A stretch of DNA of 41,210 bases, from contig JAJPOQ010000126.1 in assembly GCA_021232515.1 (NCBI GenBank), positions 1 to 41,210 of the forward strand, given 5' to 3'. Position numbers and translations under genes: made by a program. This document shows positions 24,180 to 33,900 of this stretch, piece by piece; the first letter of the stretch is position 1; every line of letters starts with the position of its first letter. Under the pieces are notes generated by a model. It was not told the DNA's origin. It was given only the letters and a program-made list of their open reading frames with translations, and did not search any database. Origin of the DNA: Lentisphaeraceae bacterium (GTDB lineage Bacteria; Verrucomicrobiota; Lentisphaeria; Lentisphaerales; Lentisphaeraceae).

Positions 24180-25448
24180 ATGAAGCTTTATTGGATATTT
24201 TTAGTATTTTTGACCATCAATTTATCAGCAAAGAATATTTCTGAAGGAGAGAGTTTATATAAATCTGTATGCTTTGCTTGTCATGGTAAGAACTTGGAAG
24301 GTGCTACAGGTCCTAAATTAACAGATGTGGAATGGCTTCATGGAGGCTCGAAAGAGCAAATTATAAATTCCATAGAAAAGGGCTTTCCAGAAAAAGGCAT
24401 GGTTGCTTTTGGTTCAGTATTTAATAGTGAACAAATAAGTGACCTTGTAGACTTTATCCTCTCTAGGCAACACGGACTTCGATCGATGGAGTATAAGGTT
24501 TACCATAACGTGACTGTTGAAACCAAACTAGATTGGCAAAATCAAAAGCCAGATAAACAGCTCAAGTTAAATTTTCCTAGAGTAAACCTCAATCTGCCGG
24601 AAGTAGATCAGTTTGGTTTAAGCTTCAAAGGTACGATTCTCATCGCAGAACACTTGGCTGGAGATTACACGTTGAAAGGTCTTATACGTCAGCAAAATGG
24701 TTTTGAGATCCTTATTGATAATAAAAAGTTGGACATAAAATTTACAGACAAATCTCGATTTGAAGCGGGTCTAAAATTAGTAGAGGGCTATCATGATTTC
24801 GAATTTCGATATATTAAAGACTTCAAAGATGGAACGTTATTACTTGATCTAGAAGGTAAGGGACACATACCCATTTCTGGTCAGTCTATTCAAAAGTCAA
24901 TGACCAGTAGTCATATCGTCAAAGCAAATGAGTCTTTCACCATTACCCGAAAAAGGATTCAAGCACTTCCACCAGGTTCAATTATCGTCAATCATCAGGA
25001 TCGCTTGTCGTATGCTATAAACCCCAAAGATGGCTCTATAGATGCCGTGTGGTCTGGGAAATCTCTGGATATAGGTCCAAACATCTACGCGAGAGGGCAA
25101 CAGGCTGCTAAGACTCTTGGTAAACAGTTATTTGATTTATCAGAGAGTATTGAGCTGTTAATAGATGGAGAACAGCGTCAGTTAAAGTTTGTTGGTTATG
25201 CAAATAAACCAAGCCCAAAGTTCATCTACAGGTATGGTGCTGATGAGCTTAGTATTGAAAGCTTTTTAGACGACCAAGAACTAGTCTTTAATTACATTTC
25301 AAGTTCACCGATAGAACCTGATTTTAAACTTAGTTTGCCCAATGGGCTAGACTTTATTGGCGCTTTTGGAAAGAGGGAAGGCCATATATTTACACCGCAA
25401 AATCAGAGCTTCTTTCAAATCTCAATTCCGTTTGAGGAGGTTAAGTGA
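24180..25448 (+). CDS. Exported cytochrome c with PA14-like region
   Basis: A 422-residue protein with signal peptide (1-17, NLSA) behind AGGAAG. A small cytochrome c domain comes first (about 20-95): C31-F-A-C-H35, then GATGPKLTDVEWLHGGSKEQ and the closing helix ISDLVDFILSRQHG. The rest is beta-rich with a PA14-like carbohydrate-binding look (ILIAEHLAGDYTLKGLIRQQ, EILIDNKKLDIKF, EGYHDFEFRYIKDFKDGTLL), then a domain I do not recognise (ALPPGSIIVNHQDRLSYAIN, SIDAVWSGKSLDIGP). It would accept electrons in the periplasm. Its TGA overlaps the ATG of the propeller gene by one base (TGATG), so the two are translationally linked and likely form one complex. Confidence 0.85.
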   Translation: MKLYWIFLVFLTINLSAKNISEGESLYKSVCFACHGKNLEGATGPKLTDVEWLHGGSKEQIINSIEKGFPEKGMVAFGSVFNSEQISDLVDFILSRQHGLRSMEYKVYHNVTVETKLDWQNQKPDKQLKLNFPRVNLNLPEVDQFGLSFKGTILIAEHLAGDYTLKGLIRQQNGFEILIDNKKLDIKFTDKSRFEAGLKLVEGYHDFEFRYIKDFKDGTLLLDLEGKGHIPISGQSIQKSMTSSHIVKANESFTITRKRIQALPPGSIIVNHQDRLSYAINPKDGSIDAVWSGKSLDIGPNIYARGQQAAKTLGKQLFDLSESIELLIDGEQRQLKFVGYANKPSPKFIYRYGADELSIESFLDDQELVFNYISSSPIEPDFKLSLPNGLDFIGAFGKREGHIFTPQNQSFFQISIPFEEVK

Positions 25449-26869
25449 TGAAAGTATTTTTAGTTCTTTTCTCATTATCATTAGCTTGTTTCGCTGCGAC
25501 TCCTGAGGGGTATAGAATTGAGACCATTGAAACTCCGCAAAATGTTTTTTTTCATATTGCTGGCTTAGATATAACAAAAGATGGATCAATATACTGTTGC
25601 ACACGCTATGGTGATGTTTGGATCCTTAAGAAGGGAGTATGGTCTAAGTTTGCCTCAGGTTTACAGGAACCTTGTGGTTTAGTAGTTGATAAAGACGGGT
25701 CAGTTATCGTGACTCAGAAAGCCGAGATGACTAAGCTTGTAGATAGCGATAAAGATGGTCAGGCAGATTTGTTTCTAAACCTGACGAATGCTTTTGAGTT
25801 TCATAATAACTATCATGAATTTAACTTTGGTGGAGTTATTGATAATGACGGAAACTACATAGGCACTTTAAATCTTGCTGCAGGGCGAAATGTGCCAGGA
25901 CTTAGAATCAGTACCATGGCGACTGAAGGTGGTTATCGTGGTTGGGCTTATAAAGTGAGTCCCAGTGGTAAATTCACTCCATTTGCCTCAGGCTTGAGAT
26001 CTCCTGCCGGTGTCGGCAAGAATAATCTTGGTGAACTGTTTTTTACTGATAATCAAGGTGATTTTGTTCCGACATCTACTTTGAATCATCTCGAAGATGG
26101 AAAGTTTTATGGGCATCCAATTTCCCTTTTAGATAAACCCGAATTCAGTGCGAAAAAGATCGAGAACATGAGCGATGAAGAATTTGATAAATTACGAACT
26201 CTACCTGTAGTTTGGATTCCTCAAGAGGAAGTTGCAAACTCTCCGGGTAATCCAGAGTGGAATGCGACAAAAGGCAAGTTTGGCCCCTTTGACGACCAGT
26301 TCTTTATTGGTGATCAAACCCGTTCAAACATTTTTAGAGTTTCACTTCAAAAAGTGGGAGAGCGGTATCAAGGCTGTGTGATTGATTTCATGTCTGGATT
26401 GCAGAGTGGTAACATTCGTCTGAAGTTTGGACCAGATGGAGCGCTTTGGGCAGGTCAGACAAATCGTGGCTGGGGCTCACGTGGTTCTAAGTCATTTGGT
26501 TTACAAAAAGTGGTCTGGGACGGCACAACAGTTCCATTTGAAATTCAGGATATTAAACTCATCTCAGATGGCTTCAAAGTGACTTTTACTCAAGCTCTTG
26601 ACTCAGGGTCAATTTCAAAAGAAAGCATCGGGATGAGTCAATGGTGGTATAAGTACTCTCGAGCTTACGGTTCTCCTAAAATTGGTTTGCAATTGCCTAA
26701 GATTGATTCACTGAGACTATCTAAGGACGGAAAAGTTTTAACAGTTAAACTCCCACTTCAGAAAGAACAGGTTTATTGCCTCGACTTTAGAGAAGTCATT
26801 AGCCAACATGGCAAGGCACTTCAGAATTACAAAGCTTACTACACCCTCGTAAATTTAATCGATGAGTAA
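25448..26869 (+). CDS. Exported beta-propeller protein (quinoprotein dehydrogenase-like)
   Basis: A 473-residue protein starting at ATG 25448; a GTG one codon earlier is possible but the TGATG overlap favours the ATG. It has a signal peptide (about 1-16, LACFA). The body is a six-bladed propeller of the soluble-glucose-dehydrogenase/NHL type: TKDGSIYCCTRYGDVWILKK, LQEPCGLVVDKDGSVIVTQK, SGLRSPAGVGKNNLGELFFT, IRLKFGPDGALWAGQTNRGW. A C-terminal strand-rich tail follows. I cannot assign a PQQ site. It is paired with the cytochrome at 24180, which could take its electrons. Similar propellers are built into the large fusions at 20886 and 30919, so this pair may be the split version of that design. 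Confidence 0.85.
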   Translation: MKVFLVLFSLSLACFAATPEGYRIETIETPQNVFFHIAGLDITKDGSIYCCTRYGDVWILKKGVWSKFASGLQEPCGLVVDKDGSVIVTQKAEMTKLVDSDKDGQADLFLNLTNAFEFHNNYHEFNFGGVIDNDGNYIGTLNLAAGRNVPGLRISTMATEGGYRGWAYKVSPSGKFTPFASGLRSPAGVGKNNLGELFFTDNQGDFVPTSTLNHLEDGKFYGHPISLLDKPEFSAKKIENMSDEEFDKLRTLPVVWIPQEEVANSPGNPEWNATKGKFGPFDDQFFIGDQTRSNIFRVSLQKVGERYQGCVIDFMSGLQSGNIRLKFGPDGALWAGQTNRGWGSRGSKSFGLQKVVWDGTTVPFEIQDIKLISDGFKVTFTQALDSGSISKESIGMSQWWYKYSRAYGSPKIGLQLPKIDSLRLSKDGKVLTVKLPLQKEQVYCLDFREVISQHGKALQNYKAYYTLVNLIDE

Positions 26870-26905
26870 GCTTTTAGGCGATTGACAAGGTTAAATCCTT
26901 TGTAC

Positions 26906-26923
26906 CTTAGCGTCTTCGCGAGA
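26906..26923 (-). repeat. Single arm of an intergenic repeat family
   Basis: On the minus strand TCTCGCGAAGACGCTAAG matches 16 of 18 bases of the left arm of the inverted repeat at 30695-30712. It sits downstream of a gene and just upstream of a shared promoter copy. Confidence 0.5.
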
Positions 26924-26949
26924 AATTAAACAGTTCTTTTTCAAACTCC

Positions 26950-26980
26950 TGTTAAGACCTTTCAAAATTATCCCTTCTAT
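26950..26980 (+). promoter_or_regulatory. Shared promoter motif (DUF1592-DUF1552 pair 2)
   Basis: TGTTAAGA (26950-26957), 15 nt, CCTTCTAT (26973-26980), then ATGAAAAGAATTTTCAGGAG and the start 28 nt downstream. Confidence 0.75.
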
Positions 26981-27008
26981 ATGAAAAGAATTTTCAGGAG
27001 CTTTAAAT

Positions 27009-29396
27009 ATGAGTTGGAGAAAACTCGGTAGGATGATTGCTGTTGCTACAGCTTTTTCTTTGTTATGTCGCATAGCAGCTAAAGAAAAGACCTATATGAA
27101 AGACTTTGTTAATAAGTATTGCATAGACTGTCACGGTGCTAAAAAGAAAAAAGCCAGTGTAAGTTTTGCTGAGGCTGAATTCGATATTCAAAAGCATGCT
27201 TCGGTTTATTTTTGGCAAGATTCTTTGGATGTTTTAAATAGTGGAGAGATGCCACCAGAGGATGAACTTCAACCAAGTAGTGAAGAACTCAAGAATGTCA
27301 TTGGTGAAATCACCGATAAACTGCAATTTGCTAGGAGAAAACTTGAGGCGACAGGTGGTGTTATCTCTATGCGTCACTTAAGCCGTAGAGAATATGTTGG
27401 CTCTATAAAAGATTTATTTGGTTCAGAGATCCCGACAGATGCTTTACCTCCTGACGCGTCAGCAGGCTTCGATACAAATGGTTCTGATCAATTCTTTACG
27501 TCGAATCATTATGAAAGCTACTTTTCTATAGCTCAGCAAATAGTAGAGAGTGCGATTCAAAACGCTACTCAGAAAGCAAAAGTTACCACCCAAAGGCATG
27601 ATCCTGAAGACTATTTCAATGATCTCAAAACGAGTCAATTGAATAATCTTAAGACAAAGATGGCACTCCTTCAAAAAGGAGCATCTTACAAGGAAGCAGG
27701 TTTTGGAGATGAAACGCAGGCAAAGCTTTTTAAGAAAAGGTACAAAAGAAATACAGGTAGGCTAGAAGAATACTTCAAAAGACCCTATGTAAAAGTAGGC
27801 TCCAGTTATCCGGTTAGATATGCCCAAGAGGCCAGACCAGGTTCTCTGTATAAAGTGTCTGTTGAGCTGCAGTCAGCTAAAGAGGCTTTTATGCCGGTTT
27901 CTGTTAATCATCAAGAAATTACCCCGATCATGCTGAAAGCTCGTAAAGGTAAAAATCAAACATATGAATTTATTTGTGAGACGAACCTTTTCGCAAATAA
28001 GCTTGAAATAACCATGAAAAGTCCACCGGGAAGTGGTTACATAGACAATTTAAAGATCACAGGACCGTATAAGCTTAAAGAGTCATTTTTTGAAAGGACT
28101 TTTAAAAAGGTTTTAGTTAACCCTTCGGTAACAGATAATGAAGTTCAGAAGGCTTTGATGAAGTTTGCTTCGAGAGCATTTCGTTATCAGAATGTTAATC
28201 AAGAATACATCCTTAAGCTGTTGGAAATATATAATATGGATCGAAAAAGTGGTCTGAGTATTCAACAGGCACTGAAAGATCCGATCGCGGCGATTATTTC
28301 AGCTCCAGATTTTCTTTACCTCAAAGAGAAAAATGATGGTAAGAGACAGAAACTGACTCAACATGAGTTCGCTATCCGCTTAGCATATTTCCTTTGGAGT
28401 TCTCCTCCTGACCTAGAACTTTATAAGAAGGTGAAAAATAAAACACTTTTTAATAAAAATGTTTTGGTAAATCAGGTGTCACGGATGCTTGCTTCTGACA
28501 AATCAGATGCTTTTCTTGCAAGTTTTATTAATCAATGGAGTCATATCAAGAAATTTGATGAAATAGATTTACCAAGACAGTTTCAGGGACAGTTTCAGGA
28601 CTCGGCGCGTAGAGAGTTAAGTGAATTTTTCAAGGTTATTGCTCGTGAAAACTTACCTCTGGACAATCTTATCGATTCAGATTTTGTTGTGATTGATAAT
28701 ACACTAGCAAACTTTTACAAAATCAAAGGTCAGTTGCAGGGGTTTCAAAAAGTGAAAGTCCCAGAGGGTAACCCACGTGGTGGAGTTTTATCTCAGGCAG
28801 CATTTTTGATTATGGGAACTACCGCTCAAAGGACTTCACCGACTTTGAGAGGAGTGGTAATCCGTGAGAGGTTCTTACATGATCCGCCACCACCGCCACC
28901 GCCTAATGTGCCACAAATTGAGGCGGACGATAAGAATCCACAATCGGTTCGTATGCAGGTCAAAAAGCATAAGGAAGTTCCGCAGTGCGCTTCCTGTCAT
29001 GAAAAGATTGACCCCATAGGTTTTGGTCTGGAAAGTTTCGATTATCTGGGACGTTGGAGAACCATAGAAGTTCTTGGCAAAGTTGAGGAAGATCCACGCA
29101 GAAGAAAGAAGATAAAAGTCCAGCCTAAGAAAATTGCTGTAGATGCCAGCGGCTTCTTATCTGAGTCTGAAAAGTTTAATGATTTTGAAGGTCTTAAAAA
29201 AGCTTTGATGAATAGAAAAAACAGCCTGGCGCAATCGATTTATGAATCGATGCTTTCCTATGGTATCGGTAGAGATATAGAGTTTGTCGATGATGAGGAA
29301 GTCAAAAGAGTTTTGGCGAAACTTCAGAAAGATAATTATCGAGTTCGCGATATGATCACGGCTGTCATTACTTCAAAAATATTTATGACTAAGTAA
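27009..29396 (+). CDS. DUF1592-family cytochrome protein
   Basis: A 795-residue exported protein with a short signal (MSWRKLGRMIAVATAFSLLC). Domain order is as in the family: c-type heme motif C38-I-D-C-H42 (PSCyt1), DUF1587 (GVISMRHLSRREYVGSIKDL), DUF1595 and DUF1592 (LTQHEFAIRLAYFLWSSPPD), DUF1588 with DPPPPPPPNVP and a second motif QCASCHEKIDPIGFG, and DUF1585 (SIYESMLSYGIGRDIEFVDD). It is the simplest of the three paralogs here, lacking the FHA domain of 13471 and the lipoprotein signal of 34893. Its reaction is unknown; a periplasmic redox role is likely from the heme sites. AGGAG precedes the ATG by 8 nt. The DUF1552 partner follows after 9 bp. Confidence 0.9.
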   Translation: MSWRKLGRMIAVATAFSLLCRIAAKEKTYMKDFVNKYCIDCHGAKKKKASVSFAEAEFDIQKHASVYFWQDSLDVLNSGEMPPEDELQPSSEELKNVIGEITDKLQFARRKLEATGGVISMRHLSRREYVGSIKDLFGSEIPTDALPPDASAGFDTNGSDQFFTSNHYESYFSIAQQIVESAIQNATQKAKVTTQRHDPEDYFNDLKTSQLNNLKTKMALLQKGASYKEAGFGDETQAKLFKKRYKRNTGRLEEYFKRPYVKVGSSYPVRYAQEARPGSLYKVSVELQSAKEAFMPVSVNHQEITPIMLKARKGKNQTYEFICETNLFANKLEITMKSPPGSGYIDNLKITGPYKLKESFFERTFKKVLVNPSVTDNEVQKALMKFASRAFRYQNVNQEYILKLLEIYNMDRKSGLSIQQALKDPIAAIISAPDFLYLKEKNDGKRQKLTQHEFAIRLAYFLWSSPPDLELYKKVKNKTLFNKNVLVNQVSRMLASDKSDAFLASFINQWSHIKKFDEIDLPRQFQGQFQDSARRELSEFFKVIARENLPLDNLIDSDFVVIDNTLANFYKIKGQLQGFQKVKVPEGNPRGGVLSQAAFLIMGTTAQRTSPTLRGVVIRERFLHDPPPPPPPNVPQIEADDKNPQSVRMQVKKHKEVPQCASCHEKIDPIGFGLESFDYLGRWRTIEVLGKVEEDPRRRKKIKVQPKKIAVDASGFLSESEKFNDFEGLKKALMNRKNSLAQSIYESMLSYGIGRDIEFVDDEEVKRVLAKLQKDNYRVRDMITAVITSKIFMTK

Positions 29397-29405
29397 GGAG
29401 GAACT

Positions 29406-30671
29406 ATGAGCATTTTAAAGAATATTTCACGTCGATCTTTTCTCGTTTCAGCAGGTGCTTGTCTGGCTCTTCCTAAGTTAGAGAGCTTTGCGGCTTCGAC
29501 AGCTAAAGACAATAACAAAAAGATGATTTTTATCGGCCAAGGATATGGCTTTACCGAGAAGTCATTTTATCCAGAAAAAGCTGGTAGGTTTTCACAAATA
29601 GGTTTAACAGATGGTTTGTCTCCTTTGGAAAAGCACAAGAACGACTTTTCTTTGGTGGGTAATCTGTTGAATATTGGTGCTGGTAATCCCCACTGCGGTA
29701 GTTTGACTTTCTTAACAGGTGCAGCTTACACAAATCCTCGAAATGTAAAAAACTCCATCTCTTGTGATCAGATTGCGGCAGAGTACCTAGGGAAAACTAG
29801 TCGTTACAGCTCCTTGGTTTTGAGTACGAACGAGACCAAAGGTGGACATGGCCCAGCTTTGTCGATGTCTTGGGATAAAGGAGGAAACCCTATAGCAGGT
29901 ATCAATTCTTCATTAGCTTTGTATAAGAAGCTCTTTGCCTCAAGTGAGGATAAATCGACACTTTTGAATCGAATCAAGAAACGCAAAAGTATTCTCGATT
30001 CGATGAGAATAAATGCTTCAGGTGTGTCAACAAAAATAGCTAAGACCGATAAAGAGAAACTGGACGAGTACTTTCAGTCGTTAAGACAGGTAGAGCTTGG
30101 CCTTAAAAGACAAGTTGATTGGGTGAATGTAGCTAAGCCTAAGGCTCCATTTGACCTTCCTGAGGAGATAGATGGTGAAAAAGAAATCAAGCTTATGTAC
30201 GATATGATCGCTCTGGCTATACAAACAGACCAGACACGTGTGATCAGTTACATGCTACCAGAACAATCTTTGTTGAATAGTATGGACATAACCATGCCTG
30301 TTCACAGTATCTCTCACTATAATCTTTCCACAGAAAGAACTGAAAAGTCTATGCAAAGAGATAGAAAGTGTACAGAGTTGTTTGGTTATTTGTTAGATCA
30401 ATTAAAAGAGAAAAAAGATGAGCAGGGGCAGAGACTTTTTGACAGCTGTCTTATTGCTTACGGAACGAACATTTGTGCTGGTCACAAGATCGTCGATTTC
30501 CCACTTTTCTTATCTGGTGGAGCTCTAAACCTTCGCTTAGGTGAAAGTCTTATGTTATCCAAGAAAAACACTCCTCTAGCAAATGTCTGGCTAACGCTTT
30601 TACAGGAAGCCGGAGTACCAATCGAGAAGTTCAGTCACAGTACTGGGACCGAGAAAGATCTATTGGCTTAA
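29406..30671 (+). CDS. DUF1552 protein, Tat-exported
   Basis: A 421-residue protein behind a strong AAGGAGG site. The start MSILKNISRRSFLVSAG carries a twin-arginine signal (Arg9-Arg10), and its first 15 residues equal those of the 16523 paralog. Family segments: KKMIFIGQGYGFTEKSFYPE, NLLNIGAGNPHCGSLTFLTG, EIKLMYDMIALAIQTDQTRV, IAYGTNICAGHKIVDFPLFL. Unlike the 16523 copy it retains the NPHxGS segment shared with 37453. It is co-transcribed with the cytochrome at 27009, and its function is unknown. Confidence 0.88.
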   Translation: MSILKNISRRSFLVSAGACLALPKLESFAASTAKDNNKKMIFIGQGYGFTEKSFYPEKAGRFSQIGLTDGLSPLEKHKNDFSLVGNLLNIGAGNPHCGSLTFLTGAAYTNPRNVKNSISCDQIAAEYLGKTSRYSSLVLSTNETKGGHGPALSMSWDKGGNPIAGINSSLALYKKLFASSEDKSTLLNRIKKRKSILDSMRINASGVSTKIAKTDKEKLDEYFQSLRQVELGLKRQVDWVNVAKPKAPFDLPEEIDGEKEIKLMYDMIALAIQTDQTRVISYMLPEQSLLNSMDITMPVHSISHYNLSTERTEKSMQRDRKCTELFGYLLDQLKEKKDEQGQRLFDSCLIAYGTNICAGHKIVDFPLFLSGGALNLRLGESLMLSKKNTPLANVWLTLLQEAGVPIEKFSHSTGTEKDLLA

Positions 30672-30698
30672 TGGTTTTAGGGGGTAAGGATTACTCTC

Positions 30699-30803
30699 GC
30701 AAAGACGTTAAGACACGGAGGGGATAATAAAGTGTTGATTCTGCTGTATAAAATGCGGCGCACCCAACAGTAGTCTATCCTTTTCGTGTCTTTAGTGCCT
30801 TTG
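30699..30803. repeat. Intergenic inverted repeat element
   Basis: A left arm at 30699-30726 (containing TTAAGACACGGA) and a right arm at 30776-30803 (containing CGTGTCTTTAG) are imperfectly complementary over about 28 bp, best at AAGACACG. The 49 bp between them hold no gene. It resembles small palindromic intergenic repeats or MITE-like units, and a single arm recurs at 26906. Confidence 0.55.
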
Positions 30804-30845
30804 ATTGACTCTCAAATCTTTTATTTAAATTTTTTCTTAAAGCTG

Positions 30846-30876
30846 TGTTAAGATCGCACTTGTTTTTTCCTTCTAT
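30846..30876 (+). promoter_or_regulatory. Shared promoter motif (ThuA-propeller-cytochrome gene)
   Basis: TGTTAAGA (30846-30853), 15 nt, CCTTCTAT (30869-30876), ending 42 nt before the ATG at 30919. Confidence 0.75.
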
Positions 30877-30918
30877 TTCAAAATTCGATCATTTAAAAAT
30901 GAAACTTTAGGAAGTGTA

Positions 30919-33900
30919 ATGAGAAAAACAATTAAACTGATTCTTGCCTTATTTGTGATGTTAAGTCCTTTGGGCGGTTCAATTTTTGCCAAAGAAAAAG
31001 ACGTCAAGAAGATCCTTTTTATTGCGGGGAATACCAAGCACAGACACGGTTTTCACGAGTACAGAGCCGGTTCAATTCTATTGGCGAATGCTCTTAATGA
31101 AAGTGGCTTGCCTGTAGAAGCAAAAGTTCACTGGTACGGTTGGCCGGAAGATGAGAGTATCTTTGATGGTGTCGATACCTGTGTCGTCTATGCCGATAAA
31201 GGCGGTGATTTTGGCGTCAAGTACGAATTCCTCGATAAGAAAATCAATGAAGGCATGAGCATTATGTTTATGCACTATGGCGTTCATCCAACTAAAGAAA
31301 TAGGTGAGAAGTACTACAAGAAATGGCTTGGAGGTTACTATGACGATGATTTCTCTGTTAATCCAAGCTGGATTGCAGACATTACGGCTAAGTCCGGTCA
31401 CCCAGTAGGGCGTGGCATTCATAAGCCGGTGAAAGTCTATGATGAACTTTACTGGAACCTGCACTTCGATAAAGATTGTAATGACTGTTACCAGTTGGCT
31501 TCGGCGACTCCGACAAGAGAAAACATGATTCGTTATGGCAGCCGTAAATTTTGGAATAAATCAGCAGCTGAAAAACTGGGCCAAAAACAGGCACTGATCT
31601 GGTGCCATGATTCAAAAAACGGCATCCGTGGAGCAGGTTTTGTCGGTGGACATTATCACAATAACTGGGCAATCGACGGCTACAGGAAGCTGGTTCTAAA
31701 TACTATCGCCTGGGTAGCGAGAGTCGAAGTTCCTGAAAATGGCGTTGAATCTAAAGCTGTAACGAAAGCGATGTTGAATGAAAACCTGAATCGCCCAGAC
31801 TATCCTGAAGAAATCGAACTTCCTTCTCCAAGCCTATTTGAGCAAAAGCCAGGAACTTATCCAGAACTTGGTCCAGATGGTAGAATGGTTCAGGTATTGC
31901 GCAAAGCATCGAAAAAAGTCAGCGACGAAAAAAAAAAGCCGGCAACTAAAGAAGTTAAGCCAGAACAAAGCTCAATAAAACCTACTGTAAAAGATGCTTA
32001 CCCATGGCCTGTAAAGAAGTTTGAAAATGTGGATCTCGACTTATTTGATCTGGGTGATGATCTTGAAATCACCCGTTGGGCCTCATCGCCTCAGCTTTAC
32101 AATCCAACTAATATGGATATCGACCAGAAAGGCAGGATCTGGTTAACAGAGGCGGTAAACTACCGCAGACAAAACACTTTCCGTCGCGCTAAAGGTGACC
32201 GCATCGTCGTTCTCGTTGATGCAAATGGCGATGGTAAAGCTAACGAATCCCATGTGTTTCATCAGGATGCAAACCTTTCTGCACCTCTAGGGATTGCTGT
32301 TTTCGATAATAAAGTCATCGTTTCTCAACCGCCGGAACTGATCGTTTACACAGACGTAAACCGCAATTTGAAATTTGAAGAAGGTGTCGACAAAAAGGAA
32401 ACTCTCCTCACTGGTTTCAATGGCCGTCAACACGATCACTCACTGCACTCAGTAACTGCCGGCCCGGATGGTAAATTTTACTTCAATAGCGGCAACTGCG
32501 GTGCCATATTTACAGATAAATCCGGTAAGACTTTCCGCATGAATGCCAAGTATCGCGGCGGTGCTCTGGAAGAATATTTTTATGTTCGAAATTATGAGCT
32601 GAACGGCGCCAAAAGTGATGACGGTTTTGTCTGGACTTCAGGTTTCACAGTGAGAATGAATCCGGATGGCAGCCAGGCAGAAATCATTGGTCATGGTTAC
32701 CGCAACAGCTACGAGCAGACGATCAATTCTCTTGGCGAAGTTTTTCAGAGCGATAACGATGACTACTCAAGTTGTCGTAATTCCTATGTCCTTGAGTACG
32801 GTTCTGCCGGTTATTACTCAAGAGATGGCGAGTATAAGTGGCAGTCTGAAAGAAGACCTGGACAAGCTATTCCAAGAGCTCACTGGAGGCAGGACAACCC
32901 GGGAACTTTCGATGCCGGCGATGTTTATGGCGCTGGTGGCCCGACTGGAGTTTGTTTCTATGAAAATGGCGCTCTTGGAGAGAAATGGCAGGGGATGTAT
33001 CTGTCTTGCGAGGCAACAAGAAATATCGTTTATGGATATCATCCCGAACAGAAGGGCGCTACTTACAAAATGGAACGCTTCAAGTTCTTAACTTCACATG
33101 GTGAAAAGCAAAGTGAAAAGTCTCTTTGGTTTCGCCCTTCAGATATATCCGTTGGTCCGGATGGCGCCATCTACATTGCTGATTGGTATGATGCTCGTTC
33201 AGGTGGTCATGGCACTTTAGATCCAACTGCTTCTGGTGCGATTTACAGAATTGCCCCGAAAGGATTTAAATCAGTTGTTCCAGGGTTTGATCTTTCAACT
33301 GTAGATGGCCAAATAGAAGCTCTTAAAAGTCCTGCAGTCAATGTTCGTTACCTTGGTTTTAAAGCTCTAAAAGAATCAGGCGAAAAAGCCTTTGCTCAAG
33401 TTCAGTTACTCCTCGATCACAAAAATGAATTTGTAGCCTCCAGAGGAATTTGGTTGTTGCCTTACCTTGGTGAAAATGGGCTACGAAAATGTATTGGTCT
33501 CCTACAAAGTAAAAATCCAAAAACTCGCTTGGTGGCTTACCGTGCTTTACGCCGTGCAGATGTCAATATTCTTCCTTTTGCAAAGAAATTGGCGAATGAT
33601 GAAAGTCCAGTAGTAAGAAGGGATGTAGCTCTTTCGCTTAGACACTTTTCAGTTGAAGATTCAGCGGACATTTTTCTAACTCTATTTAAAAATATGGGTA
33701 GTTCTTACGATAAGAATTATGTCGAATCTATCGGTCTCGGTGCAGAGAATAAAGAAACGGCTATTTGGAAATTCCTCAAGTTTGCCCAAAAACAAGAAGA
33801 TCCTCTGAAGTGGAGTGATACTTTTGCTCGCATTACCTGGAGACTGGGAACGCCTGCAGCGGTAAAAGATCTAAAATCAAGAGTGATTAGCACTGAGTTA

